The notes under the pieces: generated by a model
Database searches by the model: none
What the model was told of the DNA's origin: nothing
Seen by the model: only the letters and a program-made list of their open reading frames with translations
Part shown: positions 1-7,330 of the stretch, one piece after another
Numbering within the stretch: position 1 is the stretch's first letter
How the letters are laid out: every line of letters starts with the position of its first letter
Assembly: GCF_008386635.1 (NCBI RefSeq)
Contig: NZ_VUOE01000001.1
Coordinates: 1,240,001-1,304,000, forward strand
DNA length: 64,000 nt
From: Maribacter flavus
GTDB taxonomy: Bacteria > Bacteroidota > Bacteroidia > Flavobacteriales > Flavobacteriaceae
Direction: 5' to 3'
Made by a program: the position numbers and the translations under genes

Positions 1-1
1 C

Positions 2-3000
2 ATCTATGTGATGATCGCCATTTTCCTGTGGCTGGGCTTTTCGGCCTATATGGCGATGCCAAGGGAGGATTTCCCGGAAATCGTGGAGACCAAGGTCTAC
101 ATCAGCACCCCCTACCCCGGGAATACCGCGGAGGATATTGAACGATTGATAACGGACCCGTTGGAGGACCGACTCAAAAACGTGAGCAACGTAGTAGAAA
201 TTGTTTCCACTTCCCAAGAGGACTATGCCATCATTACGGTGGAATTCGATGAGGAAATTACCGTGGAACAGGCCAAACAGAACGTAAAGGACGAAGTGGA
301 TTCTGAGAAAGCCAGTGAGGACTGGCCCACGTTCAACGGTGCCAAAGTAGAACCAAATGTGTTCGACCTAAACTTCTCTGAGGAAGTACCCATCATGAAC
401 ATCAATTTTACCGGGGACTATCCGGTGGAGCGTTTGAAGGAATTTGCCGAATATCTTCAGGATGAGATTGAGGACCTTCCGGAAATCAAAAAGGCCGATA
501 TCCGAGGGGCTCAGGAAAAAGAGGTGGAGGTAGCCGTGGATATCTACAAAATGATGGCCGCCAAGATCAGCTTTCAGGATGTATTGAATGCCATAGGTAA
601 CGGAAACATGACCATATCCGCCGGAAATTTAAAGGCCAGTGGACAACGAAGAACGATCCGGGTTTTGGGGGAAATCGAAAATCCCAATGACCTGAACAAC
701 TTTGTCGTAAAATCAGAAAACGGTGCGGTTTATTTAAAGGACATAGCACAGGTTACCTTTGAGGAAAAGGACAAAACTACGTATGCCCGGGAATTTGGGG
801 ATAATGTGGTGATGTTGGACGTGAAGAAACGTGCCGGTAGGAACGCCATTTCAGCCGCGGACAAAATCAGGGAAATCGTAAAACACGAGCAGCAAAACTA
901 CTTTCCGGCAGATCTGCACATATCCATCGCCAACGACTCTTCCACTAGAACGCTGAATCAGGTGGACGACTTGGTGAACAATATCATTTTCGGAATCATT
1001 CTGGTGGTCACCGTATTGATGTTCTTCCTTGGGTTCAGAAACGCCCTTTTCGTTGGATTCGCCATCCCAATGTCCATGTTCATGTCCTTTATGATTCTTT
1101 CATCCTTGGGATACACCCTCAACACCATGATCCTTTTTGGGATGATCATGGGACTGGGTATGTTGGTGGACAATGGTATTGTGGTGGTGGAAAACGTATA
1201 CCGACTCATGGACGAGGGTATGCCCAAAATAGAGGCTGCCAAAAAGGGTATTGGGGAAATCGCCTATCCCATTATTATTTCCACGGCAACCACGGTAGCG
1301 GCCTTCGTTCCGCTAGGTCTTTGGCCCGGAATCTTTGGTCAGTTCATGAAGTATTTTCCTATAACGCTATCCGTAGTATTGGGGTCATCCTTGGTAGTGG
1401 CCATCTTTATGAACTCCATGTTGGTGTCCCAGTTCATGAATACCAGTGAAAAGGAACTTACCAAAAAACAATTGATCCGTTTGAGCATCATCTTAGGCGG
1501 GTTTGGTGCCCTAATATTAATTTTTGGTGGAGCCATGCGCGGATTGGGTTCAGTATTGATCTTAACCGGCATCATGTTTTGGGTCTACAAATATGTAATT
1601 AAGGGAGCTGCGCAGAGATTTCAAAAGAACACTATGTCCCGTTTTGAGGATTGGTACGAGAGACGTCTAGAGCATGCTTTGCGGGGCAAAAACGTGTACT
1701 GGTATTTTGGCCTCACCTTTCTTTTATTGATTGCCGTATTCATGCTCTTTGGCGTGTCTTTGGGCACCGGCAGGACCAAGGTGGAATTTTTCCCGGACAA
1801 CATTCCCAATGAAATCTATGTCTACATAGAATACCCAGAAGGCACCGCAATCGAAAAAACCAACGAGATCACCAAGGAAGTCGAAAAACAGGTATACGGA
1901 CTCATGGACGACCCCGCATACAAAAAGAATGGGGAGAACTTCATCGTAACCTCGGCGGTATCCGTAGTAGGCGAAGGGGCCGGAAACCCACTGACAGATG
2001 GTGGTTCATCTGCAGAAATGCCTCATAAGGGAAAAGTGACCGTAAACTTTGCGGAATTCAAATACCGTGATGGTGTGAATACGGAGGATATCCGTGCCAA
2101 GGTACAGGAGGCCGTAGCGGGAATTTATCCCGGGGTGGCCATATCCGTTGAAAAAGAAGCCAACGGTCCGCCAGCGGGCCCTCCCATCAACATTGAATTG
2201 GAAGGCAGGGATTACGATCAGTTGATAAGCACTGCAGAGGACATCCGTAATTTCTTGAACACCAAGAACATTGAAGGTATCGAGGAACTGAAAATCGATG
2301 TCAACAAGAGCAAGCCCGCCATGCGCGTGAACGTGGACCGTGAAAAGGCCGGGGAACTGGGCGTGGCCGTGGGCCAGGTAGGGAACCAATTGCGCCGATC
2401 GCTTTTTGGCGAAAAGGCCGGGGTCTATAAGGAAGACGGGGAGGATTACGACATCAACGTTCGTTTCAACGAAGATCTAAGGTATAATAAAAGTGCCCTG
2501 TTCAACCAGAACATCATTTTTAGGGATCCCGCAAGCGGACAGATAAAGGAAGTTCCCATCTCCGCCGTTGCCAAGGAAACCAATACTTCCGGCTTCAGTG
2601 CGATCAAACACCGTGATGGTAACCGGGTGGTTACTGTGTATTCGGGGTTAAAAGCCGGGGGGAACGCCGCGGCCATCGTTGCCCAAATCCAGGAGGAAAT
2701 GAAGCAGTTTGAGGGAATGCCGGAAAATATAAAAGTGGATTATACCGGGGAGATCGAGGAACAGAACAAGCAGCAGATGTTCTTGATCGGTGCCTTTTTC
2801 TCCGGACTAGGACTCATCATGTTGATATTGATATTCCAATTTGGGGGGATTTCAAAACCCTTGATTATTATGATTGCCATTTTCCTAAGCTTTATTGGAG
2901 TGTTTGGTGGATTGATGATTACCGGTTGGTCCTTTGTGATCATGATGACCATGATGGGAATTATATCCTTGGCAGGTATTGTGGTGAACAACGGCGTGGT

Positions 3001-3421
3001 ACTGCTGGATTATACCCAGATTTTGGTAGACCGAAAAAAGGTAAAATTGGGCATGGACGACAAGGACCTTTTGACCTTGCCCGAAGCTACCGAAGCCATC
3101 GTTAAGGGAGGTAAGGCACGTTTGCGCCCCGTAATCTTGACCGCTATTACCACCGTGTTGGGATTGATCCCTTTGGCCATTGGTTTGAATATCGATTTCT
3201 TTGCCCTCTTTTCCGAGTTTAACCCGCATATTTACATTGGTGGGGATAACGTGGTGTTCTGGGGACCCTTGGCATGGACGGTTATTTTCGGCCTATTGGT
3301 AGCCACCTTCTTGACCTTGATCATTGTACCGGTATTGTTCAATATCGTTTACCGAATTAAAATCAAGATAAGGGGTCTTCGTTCAACAGAATATAAAAAA
3401 GAGACAATGATTTCTGAATAG
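2..3421 (+). CDS. Efflux RND transporter permease subunit (5' partial)
   Basis: Inner-membrane proton-driven pump of the AcrB/MexB class, normally working with a periplasmic adaptor and a TolC-like outer-membrane channel. The reading frame is open to the left edge, and the first visible residues already lie in TM1, so the true start is upstream of the window. Seen: a porter domain with the family motif PREDFPEI just after TM1, then TM helices with the proton-relay Asp in GMLVDNGIVVVENV (about residue 388 of the visible part), a second porter domain, and a second TM block ending near 3360. The loop between the two halves (about 480-560) is enlarged and has extra hydrophobic segments, as in several Bacteroidota RND proteins. 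Its adaptor is not downstream, so it should lie upstream. Substrate cannot be told. Confidence 0.93.
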   Translation: MYVMIAIFLWLGFSAYMAMPREDFPEIVETKVYISTPYPGNTAEDIERLITDPLEDRLKNVSNVVEIVSTSQEDYAIITVEFDEEITVEQAKQNVKDEVDSEKASEDWPTFNGAKVEPNVFDLNFSEEVPIMNINFTGDYPVERLKEFAEYLQDEIEDLPEIKKADIRGAQEKEVEVAVDIYKMMAAKISFQDVLNAIGNGNMTISAGNLKASGQRRTIRVLGEIENPNDLNNFVVKSENGAVYLKDIAQVTFEEKDKTTYAREFGDNVVMLDVKKRAGRNAISAADKIREIVKHEQQNYFPADLHISIANDSSTRTLNQVDDLVNNIIFGIILVVTVLMFFLGFRNALFVGFAIPMSMFMSFMILSSLGYTLNTMILFGMIMGLGMLVDNGIVVVENVYRLMDEGMPKIEAAKKGIGEIAYPIIISTATTVAAFVPLGLWPGIFGQFMKYFPITLSVVLGSSLVVAIFMNSMLVSQFMNTSEKELTKKQLIRLSIILGGFGALILIFGGAMRGLGSVLILTGIMFWVYKYVIKGAAQRFQKNTMSRFEDWYERRLEHALRGKNVYWYFGLTFLLLIAVFMLFGVSLGTGRTKVEFFPDNIPNEIYVYIEYPEGTAIEKTNEITKEVEKQVYGLMDDPAYKKNGENFIVTSAVSVVGEGAGNPLTDGGSSAEMPHKGKVTVNFAEFKYRDGVNTEDIRAKVQEAVAGIYPGVAISVEKEANGPPAGPPINIELEGRDYDQLISTAEDIRNFLNTKNIEGIEELKIDVNKSKPAMRVNVDREKAGELGVAVGQVGNQLRRSLFGEKAGVYKEDGEDYDINVRFNEDLRYNKSALFNQNIIFRDPASGQIKEVPISAVAKETNTSGFSAIKHRDGNRVVTVYSGLKAGGNAAAIVAQIQEEMKQFEGMPENIKVDYTGEIEEQNKQQMFLIGAFFSGLGLIMLILIFQFGGISKPLIIMIAIFLSFIGVFGGLMITGWSFVIMMTMMGIISLAGIVVNNGVVLLDYTQILVDRKKVKLGMDDKDLLTLPEATEAIVKGGKARLRPVILTAITTVLGLIPLAIGLNIDFFALFSEFNPHIYIGGDNVVFWGPLAWTVIFGLLVATFLTLIIVPVLFNIVYRIKIKIRGLRSTEYKKETMISE

Positions 3422-3446
3422 TGTTATAAATGGCACGCAACAAAAA

Positions 3447-3470
3447 AGCCCGATACTTTTGTATCGGGCT
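3447..3470. terminator. Bidirectional rho-independent terminator
   Basis: Perfect 10-bp stem AGCCCGATAC / GTATCGGGCT with a TTTT loop. An A-run lies on the left and TTTTATTTTT on the right, so it can end both the RND gene (+) and the convergent small gene at 3492-3839 (-). Confidence 0.9.
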
Positions 3471-3491
3471 TTTTATTTTTAAAAGGAGACA

Positions 3492-3839
3492 CTAGTTGGT
3501 CACGACGGACTCCTTCACATTCATTTGTTCTACACTGGCGATTTTGTTGTTGTCAAAACTAACTTCTTTAACAATTTCACCTTCCCAAAACAACCACTTA
3601 CCGGTCTTAACACCTTTATCGTAGTTACCCATGGCAATTTTTTCGCCTTTGGTATCGTACATAATCCATTCTCCCTGTAATTTTTCGTTCAGGAAAAAAC
3701 CTTGTTGGGAAATTTCCCCATTGGCATGGAAATAGGTGGCTTTTACCTTTTCCCCTATTTTTTCAAACTTGGGAGCTATCTGTTGCGCATTTACACCGAA
3801 AGAAAGTGTTAAAATGGCGATTATCAGTAAACGTTTCAT
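3492..3839 (-). CDS. Small secreted YwqK/MORN-like repeat protein
   Basis: 115 aa. A clear signal peptide (residues 1-18, ending GVNAQ) is followed by short repeats of the type 'G-x-W-x-x-Y/F-x-x-x-G-x-x', for example LQGEWIMYDTKGEKI and KTGKWLFWEGE, as in the MORN-like 'YwqK antitoxin' family. In Bacteroidota such proteins are short, periplasmic or surface proteins of unknown role, and the antitoxin label is not evidence of a toxin pair here; no toxin gene is adjacent. It is monocistronic, shares the terminator at 3447-3470 and has a long AT-rich upstream region. Confidence 0.75.
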   Translation of the reverse strand: MKRLLIIAILTLSFGVNAQQIAPKFEKIGEKVKATYFHANGEISQQGFFLNEKLQGEWIMYDTKGEKIAMGNYDKGVKTGKWLFWEGEIVKEVSFDNNKIASVEQMNVKESVVTN

Positions 3840-3961
3840 CTGTTTATATTTTTATTGTTTTTCAATTGTCAGATGCAATGCCAGAAACTTTTATGATGTT
3901 CTTACAAACATTAATATCAGGCATTTCATAATATATATTTTTTAATTAAGTACCTTCGACA

Positions 3962-4042
3962 TAACATTAACGTTACAAATGTAGCATTATTTTACTATAA
4001 ATCAATATTTAGGTAACATTTACTTAACATTAAATTTACATT
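3962..4042 (+). promoter_or_regulatory. Direct repeats with 11-bp period (Pho-box-like), in the 352-bp intergenic region 3840-4191
   Basis: TAACATT at 4014, TAACATT at 4025 and TTACATT at 4036 are three 7-mers spaced by 4 nt. A weaker pair, TAACATT at 3962 and TTACAAA at 3973, has the same 11-bp step. Seven plus four is the PhoB/OmpR-family half-site geometry, also seen before the PiT gene in this window. A TA-rich hexamer (TATCTG, 4053) follows 10 nt after the last repeat, as at the other two sites, which points to plus-strand transcription toward aspS. The rest of the region is AT-rich with no ORF beyond a few codons. Confidence 0.4.
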
Positions 4043-4158
4043 AAAAAGATAGGTATCTGTTTTTTAGAAACTTACAATGTTAACTTTAACAATTATACCC
4101 TTCCTTACAATATAAAAAAGGGATGGAATAAATAAATTTCTAATCAACAAAGACTTCT

Positions 4159-4166
4159 TAAATTTG
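4159..4166 (+). promoter_or_regulatory. -7 element (TAAATTTG) of aspS
   Basis: Exact match to the Bacteroidota -7 consensus TAnnTTTG, 25 nt before the aspS ATG. No convincing -33 TTG is seen. Confidence 0.6.
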
Positions 4167-4191
4167 CCCTTTCTTTTATAAACCGATACTT

Positions 4192-5940
4192 ATGTACAGA
4201 AGCCATACCTGTGGGGAATTAAGGGATTCACATATAAATACCGATGTTGTTTTGTCCGGTTGGGTGCACAAGACCCGTGACAAGGGATTTGTGGTTTGGG
4301 TGGACCTACGCGACCGATATGGGATTACCCAATTGGTATTTGATCAGGACCGCACTTCTGCAGAACTCTTGGAAAACGCCCGAAACCTAGGTAGGGAATT
4401 CGTTATCCAAGTAAAGGGATCGGTCATTGAAAGGGCTTCCAAAAACGATAAGATCCCCACAGGAAATATTGAGGTACTGGTAAAGGAACTAACTGTACTT
4501 AACACCTCCAAAACTCCACCTTTTACCATCGAGAACGATACGGATGGCGGTGAGGATCTTCGCATGAAATACAGATATCTGGACATTCGCCGAAATCCGG
4601 TAAAAAACAACCTCATCTTTCGAAGCAAGGTTACCATGGAGGTGCGAAAGTACCTTTCGCAACAAGGATTTATAGAGGTAGAGACTCCCTATTTGATAAA
4701 ATCCACCCCAGAGGGCGCACGTGATTTCGTAGTGCCCAGCCGTATGAACGAAGGTCAGTTCTATGCCCTTCCGCAGTCCCCACAGACCTTTAAGCAATTG
4801 TTAATGGTGGGCGGCATGGACAAATATTTCCAGATCGTAAAGTGTTTTAGGGACGAAGACCTCAGGGCGGATAGACAACCGGAGTTTACTCAGATAGATT
4901 GTGAAATGGCCTTTGTGGAGCAGGAAGATATTTTGAACGTCTTTGAGGGACTGACCCGTTACCTTTTAAAGGAAATCAACGGGGTGGAAGTAGATACCTT
5001 CCCCCGAATTACCTATGACGAGGCCATGGAAAAATATGGGAACGATAAACCGGACATCCGTTTTGGGATGGAATTCGGGGAATTGAACGAGGTGGCCCAA
5101 CATAAAGACTTTAATGTATTCAACAATGCCGAACTGGTCGTTGGTATCGCCGTGCCCGGTGGAAACGCCTATACCAGAAAGGAAATAGACCAGCTGATTG
5201 ACTGGGTCAAAAGACCACAAGTTGGGGCATTGGGAATGGTCTACTGCCGTTGCAACGAAGATGGTAGCTACAAATCCTCTGTAGACAAGTTTTACGACCA
5301 AGAGGACCTTGCCAAATGGGCTAAAGTCACGGGCGCCAAACCTGGAGATTTGATTTGTATACTATCTGGGGAAACACATAAAACACGTACCCAATTGAGC
5401 GCCCTCCGTATGGAATTAGCACAACAATTAGGCTTGCGGAAATCCAATGAGTTTGCACCTTTATGGGTCGTTGATTTCCCGTTGTTGGAACTGGATGAGG
5501 AAACCGGACATTACCATGCCATGCACCATCCATTCACCTCCCCAAAACCGGGGCAATTGGAGTTGTTGGATTCAGACCCGGCGGCGGTCCGCGCCAATGC
5601 CTACGATTTGGTGTTGAACGGGAACGAAATTGGAGGAGGTTCCATTCGTATCCATGACAAGGAGACCCAATCTATTATGTTCAAGCATTTAGGATTTACC
5701 CCAGAGGAGGCCAAGGCACAGTTCGGGTTTTTGATGGATGCCTTCCAGTATGGTGCACCGCCCCATGGGGGAATCGCCTTTGGCTTGGACCGATTGGTAG
5801 CCATTTTAGGCGGACAGGAAACCATCCGTGATTTTATTGCTTTCCCTAAAAACAACAGCGGTAGGGACGTTATGATCGATGCTCCTGCCCCCATTGACAA
5901 TGCGCAGTTGGAGGAATTGCATTTGAAGTTGTATCTTTAA
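4192..5940 (+). CDS. aspS: Aspartate--tRNA ligase
   Basis: 582 aa, full length for a bacterial-type AspRS. It charges tRNA-Asp with aspartate in the cytoplasm. Domains: N-terminal OB-fold anticodon-binding domain (about 1-105, with [20 protein letters not shown]), class II core with motif 2 around [18 protein letters not shown] (about 220-237), the bacterial GAD insertion domain (about 280-420), and motif 3 [15 protein letters not shown] near residues 525-540. The ATG start at 4192 fits the family N terminus ([11 protein letters not shown]) and the promoter at 4159. It is monocistronic and followed by the repeat array. Confidence 0.97.
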   Translation: MYRSHTCGELRDSHINTDVVLSGWVHKTRDKGFVVWVDLRDRYGITQLVFDQDRTSAELLENARNLGREFVIQVKGSVIERASKNDKIPTGNIEVLVKELTVLNTSKTPPFTIENDTDGGEDLRMKYRYLDIRRNPVKNNLIFRSKVTMEVRKYLSQQGFIEVETPYLIKSTPEGARDFVVPSRMNEGQFYALPQSPQTFKQLLMVGGMDKYFQIVKCFRDEDLRADRQPEFTQIDCEMAFVEQEDILNVFEGLTRYLLKEINGVEVDTFPRITYDEAMEKYGNDKPDIRFGMEFGELNEVAQHKDFNVFNNAELVVGIAVPGGNAYTRKEIDQLIDWVKRPQVGALGMVYCRCNEDGSYKSSVDKFYDQEDLAKWAKVTGAKPGDLICILSGETHKTRTQLSALRMELAQQLGLRKSNEFAPLWVVDFPLLELDEETGHYHAMHHPFTSPKPGQLELLDSDPAAVRANAYDLVLNGNEIGGGSIRIHDKETQSIMFKHLGFTPEEAKAQFGFLMDAFQYGAPPHGGIAFGLDRLVAILGGQETIRDFIAFPKNNSGRDVMIDAPAPIDNAQLEELHLKLYL

Positions 5941-5950
5941 CAGACACGAT

Positions 5951-6074
5951 TGTCATCCTGAACGCAGTGAAGTATCTATTGTTGGAACAAATTCCCAAAG
6001 AAATTCAGGTCATTGTTGGGAGTACTAGACACCCAGCAGATTCTTCGTTCCGCTGCGCTCTTCTCAGAATGACA
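5951..6074. repeat. Inverted-repeat element A1 (no ORF)
   Basis: 124 bp. The left end is TGTCATCCTGAACGCAGTGA and the right end is an inverted counterpart ending TCAGAATGACA. Between the ends are about 60 bp containing GGAGTACTAGACAC. Homologous units are A2 (6521-6645) and A3 (7092-7205). The ends resemble the TGTCATTCTGAGCGNAG-type dispersed repeats common in Bacteroidota genomes. Confidence 0.8.
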
Positions 6075-6114
6075 AAAAAGGGTGGTACACTCAGAATGAC
6101 AAAAGACACCCGTT

Positions 6115-6507
6115 TGTCATACTGAACGAAGTGAAGTATCTATTATAGGAACGAATCCTCCAAGAAATCGAGATTTGGATTTTTGGTCTTGATTAAGTTT
6201 AACTTTTTGATGCGTAACCAACCCTTTATTTCCTTTTCCCTTGCAATGGCTTCCTGAATCCAAGTGAATTCTTCGTAATACACCAAATGGTGACACTTGT
6301 ATCTTGACACAAATGTTTTTTTGTTAATTAAGATGTCATTTTGATGTTGACGCAATCGATTTTGAAGACTATTGGTCACACCTGTGTAAAGCACCGTCTT
6401 GTTCCTATTTGTTAGGATATAAACATAATATGTGCGCCAACCTTCTTTAAATATGCCAGGAAAATACGAAAGATTCTTCGTTCCGCTGTGCTCCACTCAG
6501 AATGACA
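6115..6507 (-). mobile_element. Inverted-repeat element B1 carrying a GIY-YIG gene
   Basis: 393 bp. Left end TGTCATACTGAACGAAGTGA, right end inverted (…TCAGAATGACA). The ends are of the same type as those of the ORF-less A elements, but the interior is a GIY-YIG nuclease ORF (6143-6496, minus). The ORF starts inside one terminal repeat and stops about 28 bp from the other end, so the element is little more than the gene plus its ends. A second copy lies 571 bp further on. Mobility is inferred, not shown. Confidence 0.55.
6143..6496 (-). CDS. GIY-YIG nuclease family protein (copy 1)
   Basis: 117 aa, a single-domain GIY-YIG protein like the small UPF0213/YhbQ type. Seen: YVYILTN (GIY part, residues 24-30), LYTGVTN (YIG part with Thr for Ile, 36-42), the conserved Arg region NRLRQHQ (46-52) and the acidic EAIAREKEIKGW segment (82-93) supplying the metal-binding Glu. 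Cellular single-domain members usually begin just before the GIY strand; here the only upstream ATG lies inside the element's terminal repeat, so the first about 20 residues are encoded by repeat DNA. The gene is nearly identical to 6714-7067. Substrate is unknown; an element-linked DNA nicking role is an inference. Confidence 0.8.
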   Translation of the reverse strand: MEHSGTKNLSYFPGIFKEGWRTYYVYILTNRNKTVLYTGVTNSLQNRLRQHQNDILINKKTFVSRYKCHHLVYYEEFTWIQEAIAREKEIKGWLRIKKLNLIKTKNPNLDFLEDSFL

Positions 6508-6520
6508 TAATTCACCCTTT

Positions 6521-6645
6521 TGTCATACTGAACGTAGTGAAGTATCTATCATAGAAACGAATTTCCCAAAGAAATTCAGGCCATTGTTGAGAGTACTAGA
6601 CACACATCAGATTCTTCGTTCCGCTGCGCTCTTCTCAGAATGACA
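6521..6645. repeat. Inverted-repeat element A2
   Basis: 125 bp, near-copy of A1 offset by 570 bp, with the same TGTCAT…ATGACA ends. It is followed by the same 40-bp spacer as A1, which carries an extra solo right end (TCAGAATGACA). Confidence 0.8.
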
Positions 6646-6685
6646 AAAAAGGGTGGTACACTCAGAATGACAAAAGACACCCGTT

Positions 6686-7078
6686 TGTCATACTGAACGA
6701 AGTGAAGTATCTATTATAGGAACGAATCCTCCAAGAAATCGAGATTTGGATTTTTGGTCTTGATTAAGTTTAACTTTTTGATGCGTAACCAACCCTTTAT
6801 TTCCTTTTCCCTTGCAATGGCTTCCTGAATCCAAGTGAATTCTTCATAATACACCAAATGGTGACACTTGTATCTTGACACAAAGGTTTTTTTGTTAAGT
6901 GAGATGTCATTTTGATGTTGTCGCAACCGATTTTGTAGACTGTTGGTCACACCTGTGTAGAGCACCGTCTTGTTCCTATTTGTTAGGATATAAACATAGT
7001 ATGTGCGCCAACCTTCTTTATACATGCCAGGAAAATACGAAAGATTCTTCGTTCCAATTCGCTTCACTCAGAATGACA
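6686..7078 (-). mobile_element. Inverted-repeat element B2 carrying a GIY-YIG gene
   Basis: 393 bp, the same length and layout as B1 and 571 bp from it. Together with A2 it makes a second tandem copy of the A-spacer-B unit, so this pair probably arose by tandem duplication rather than by two independent insertions. Confidence 0.55.
6714..7067 (-). CDS. GIY-YIG nuclease family protein (copy 2)
   Basis: 117 aa, differing from copy 1 mainly in the repeat-encoded N terminus (MKRIG versus MEHSG) and a few residues (for example NDISLNKK versus NDILINKK, PGMYKEGW versus PGIFKEGW). All motif residues (YVYILTN, LYTGVTN, RLRQH, EKEIKGW) are kept, so both copies look intact. Changes between the copies keep the frame open, which suggests recent duplication or selection on the protein. 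The codon for M15 (PGM) offers an alternative internal start here that copy 1 lacks. Confidence 0.8.
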   Translation of the reverse strand: MKRIGTKNLSYFPGMYKEGWRTYYVYILTNRNKTVLYTGVTNSLQNRLRQHQNDISLNKKTFVSRYKCHHLVYYEEFTWIQEAIAREKEIKGWLRIKKLNLIKTKNPNLDFLEDSFL

Positions 7079-7091
7079 TAATTCACCCTTT

Positions 7092-7205
7092 TGTCATACT
7101 GAACGTAGTTAAGTATCTATTGTAGTGAAGAATTCCCAAAGAAATTAAGGTTATTGTTGGGAGTACTAGACACACAACAGATTCTTCGTTTCACTCAGAA
7201 TGACA
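7092..7205. repeat. Inverted-repeat element A3 (shortened)
   Basis: 114 bp, the third A unit, 571 bp after A2, with a shortened right end. A further solo right end (TCAGAATGACA) lies at 7251-7261. This unit closes the A-B-A-B-A array. Confidence 0.75.
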
Positions 7206-7295
7206 TAACAAGGGACTGACTTAGAATTACAAAAAGTGGACGTGTTCCACTCAGAATGACAAAAAAAGAACCATCGGAATTAAACACTATTTAAA

Positions 7296-7303
7296 TACCT
7301 TTG
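7296..7303 (+). promoter_or_regulatory. -7 element (TACCTTTG) of the CLC gene
   Basis: Exact TAnnTTTG match 27 nt before the ATG at 7331. It overlaps the TTG codon at 7301 and therefore rules that codon out as the start. Confidence 0.6.
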
Positions 7304-7330
7304 AACGTTCCTTCAATTCAAGGTATTACT

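Noticed and set aside
2006..2389. Minus-strand 127-aa frame within the RND gene
   Set aside because: Low-complexity antisense shadow of a conserved gene, with no domain.
6899..7081. Plus-strand 60-aa reading frame inside the second GIY-YIG element
   Set aside because: It is the antisense shadow of the GIY-YIG gene; no start context or family match.
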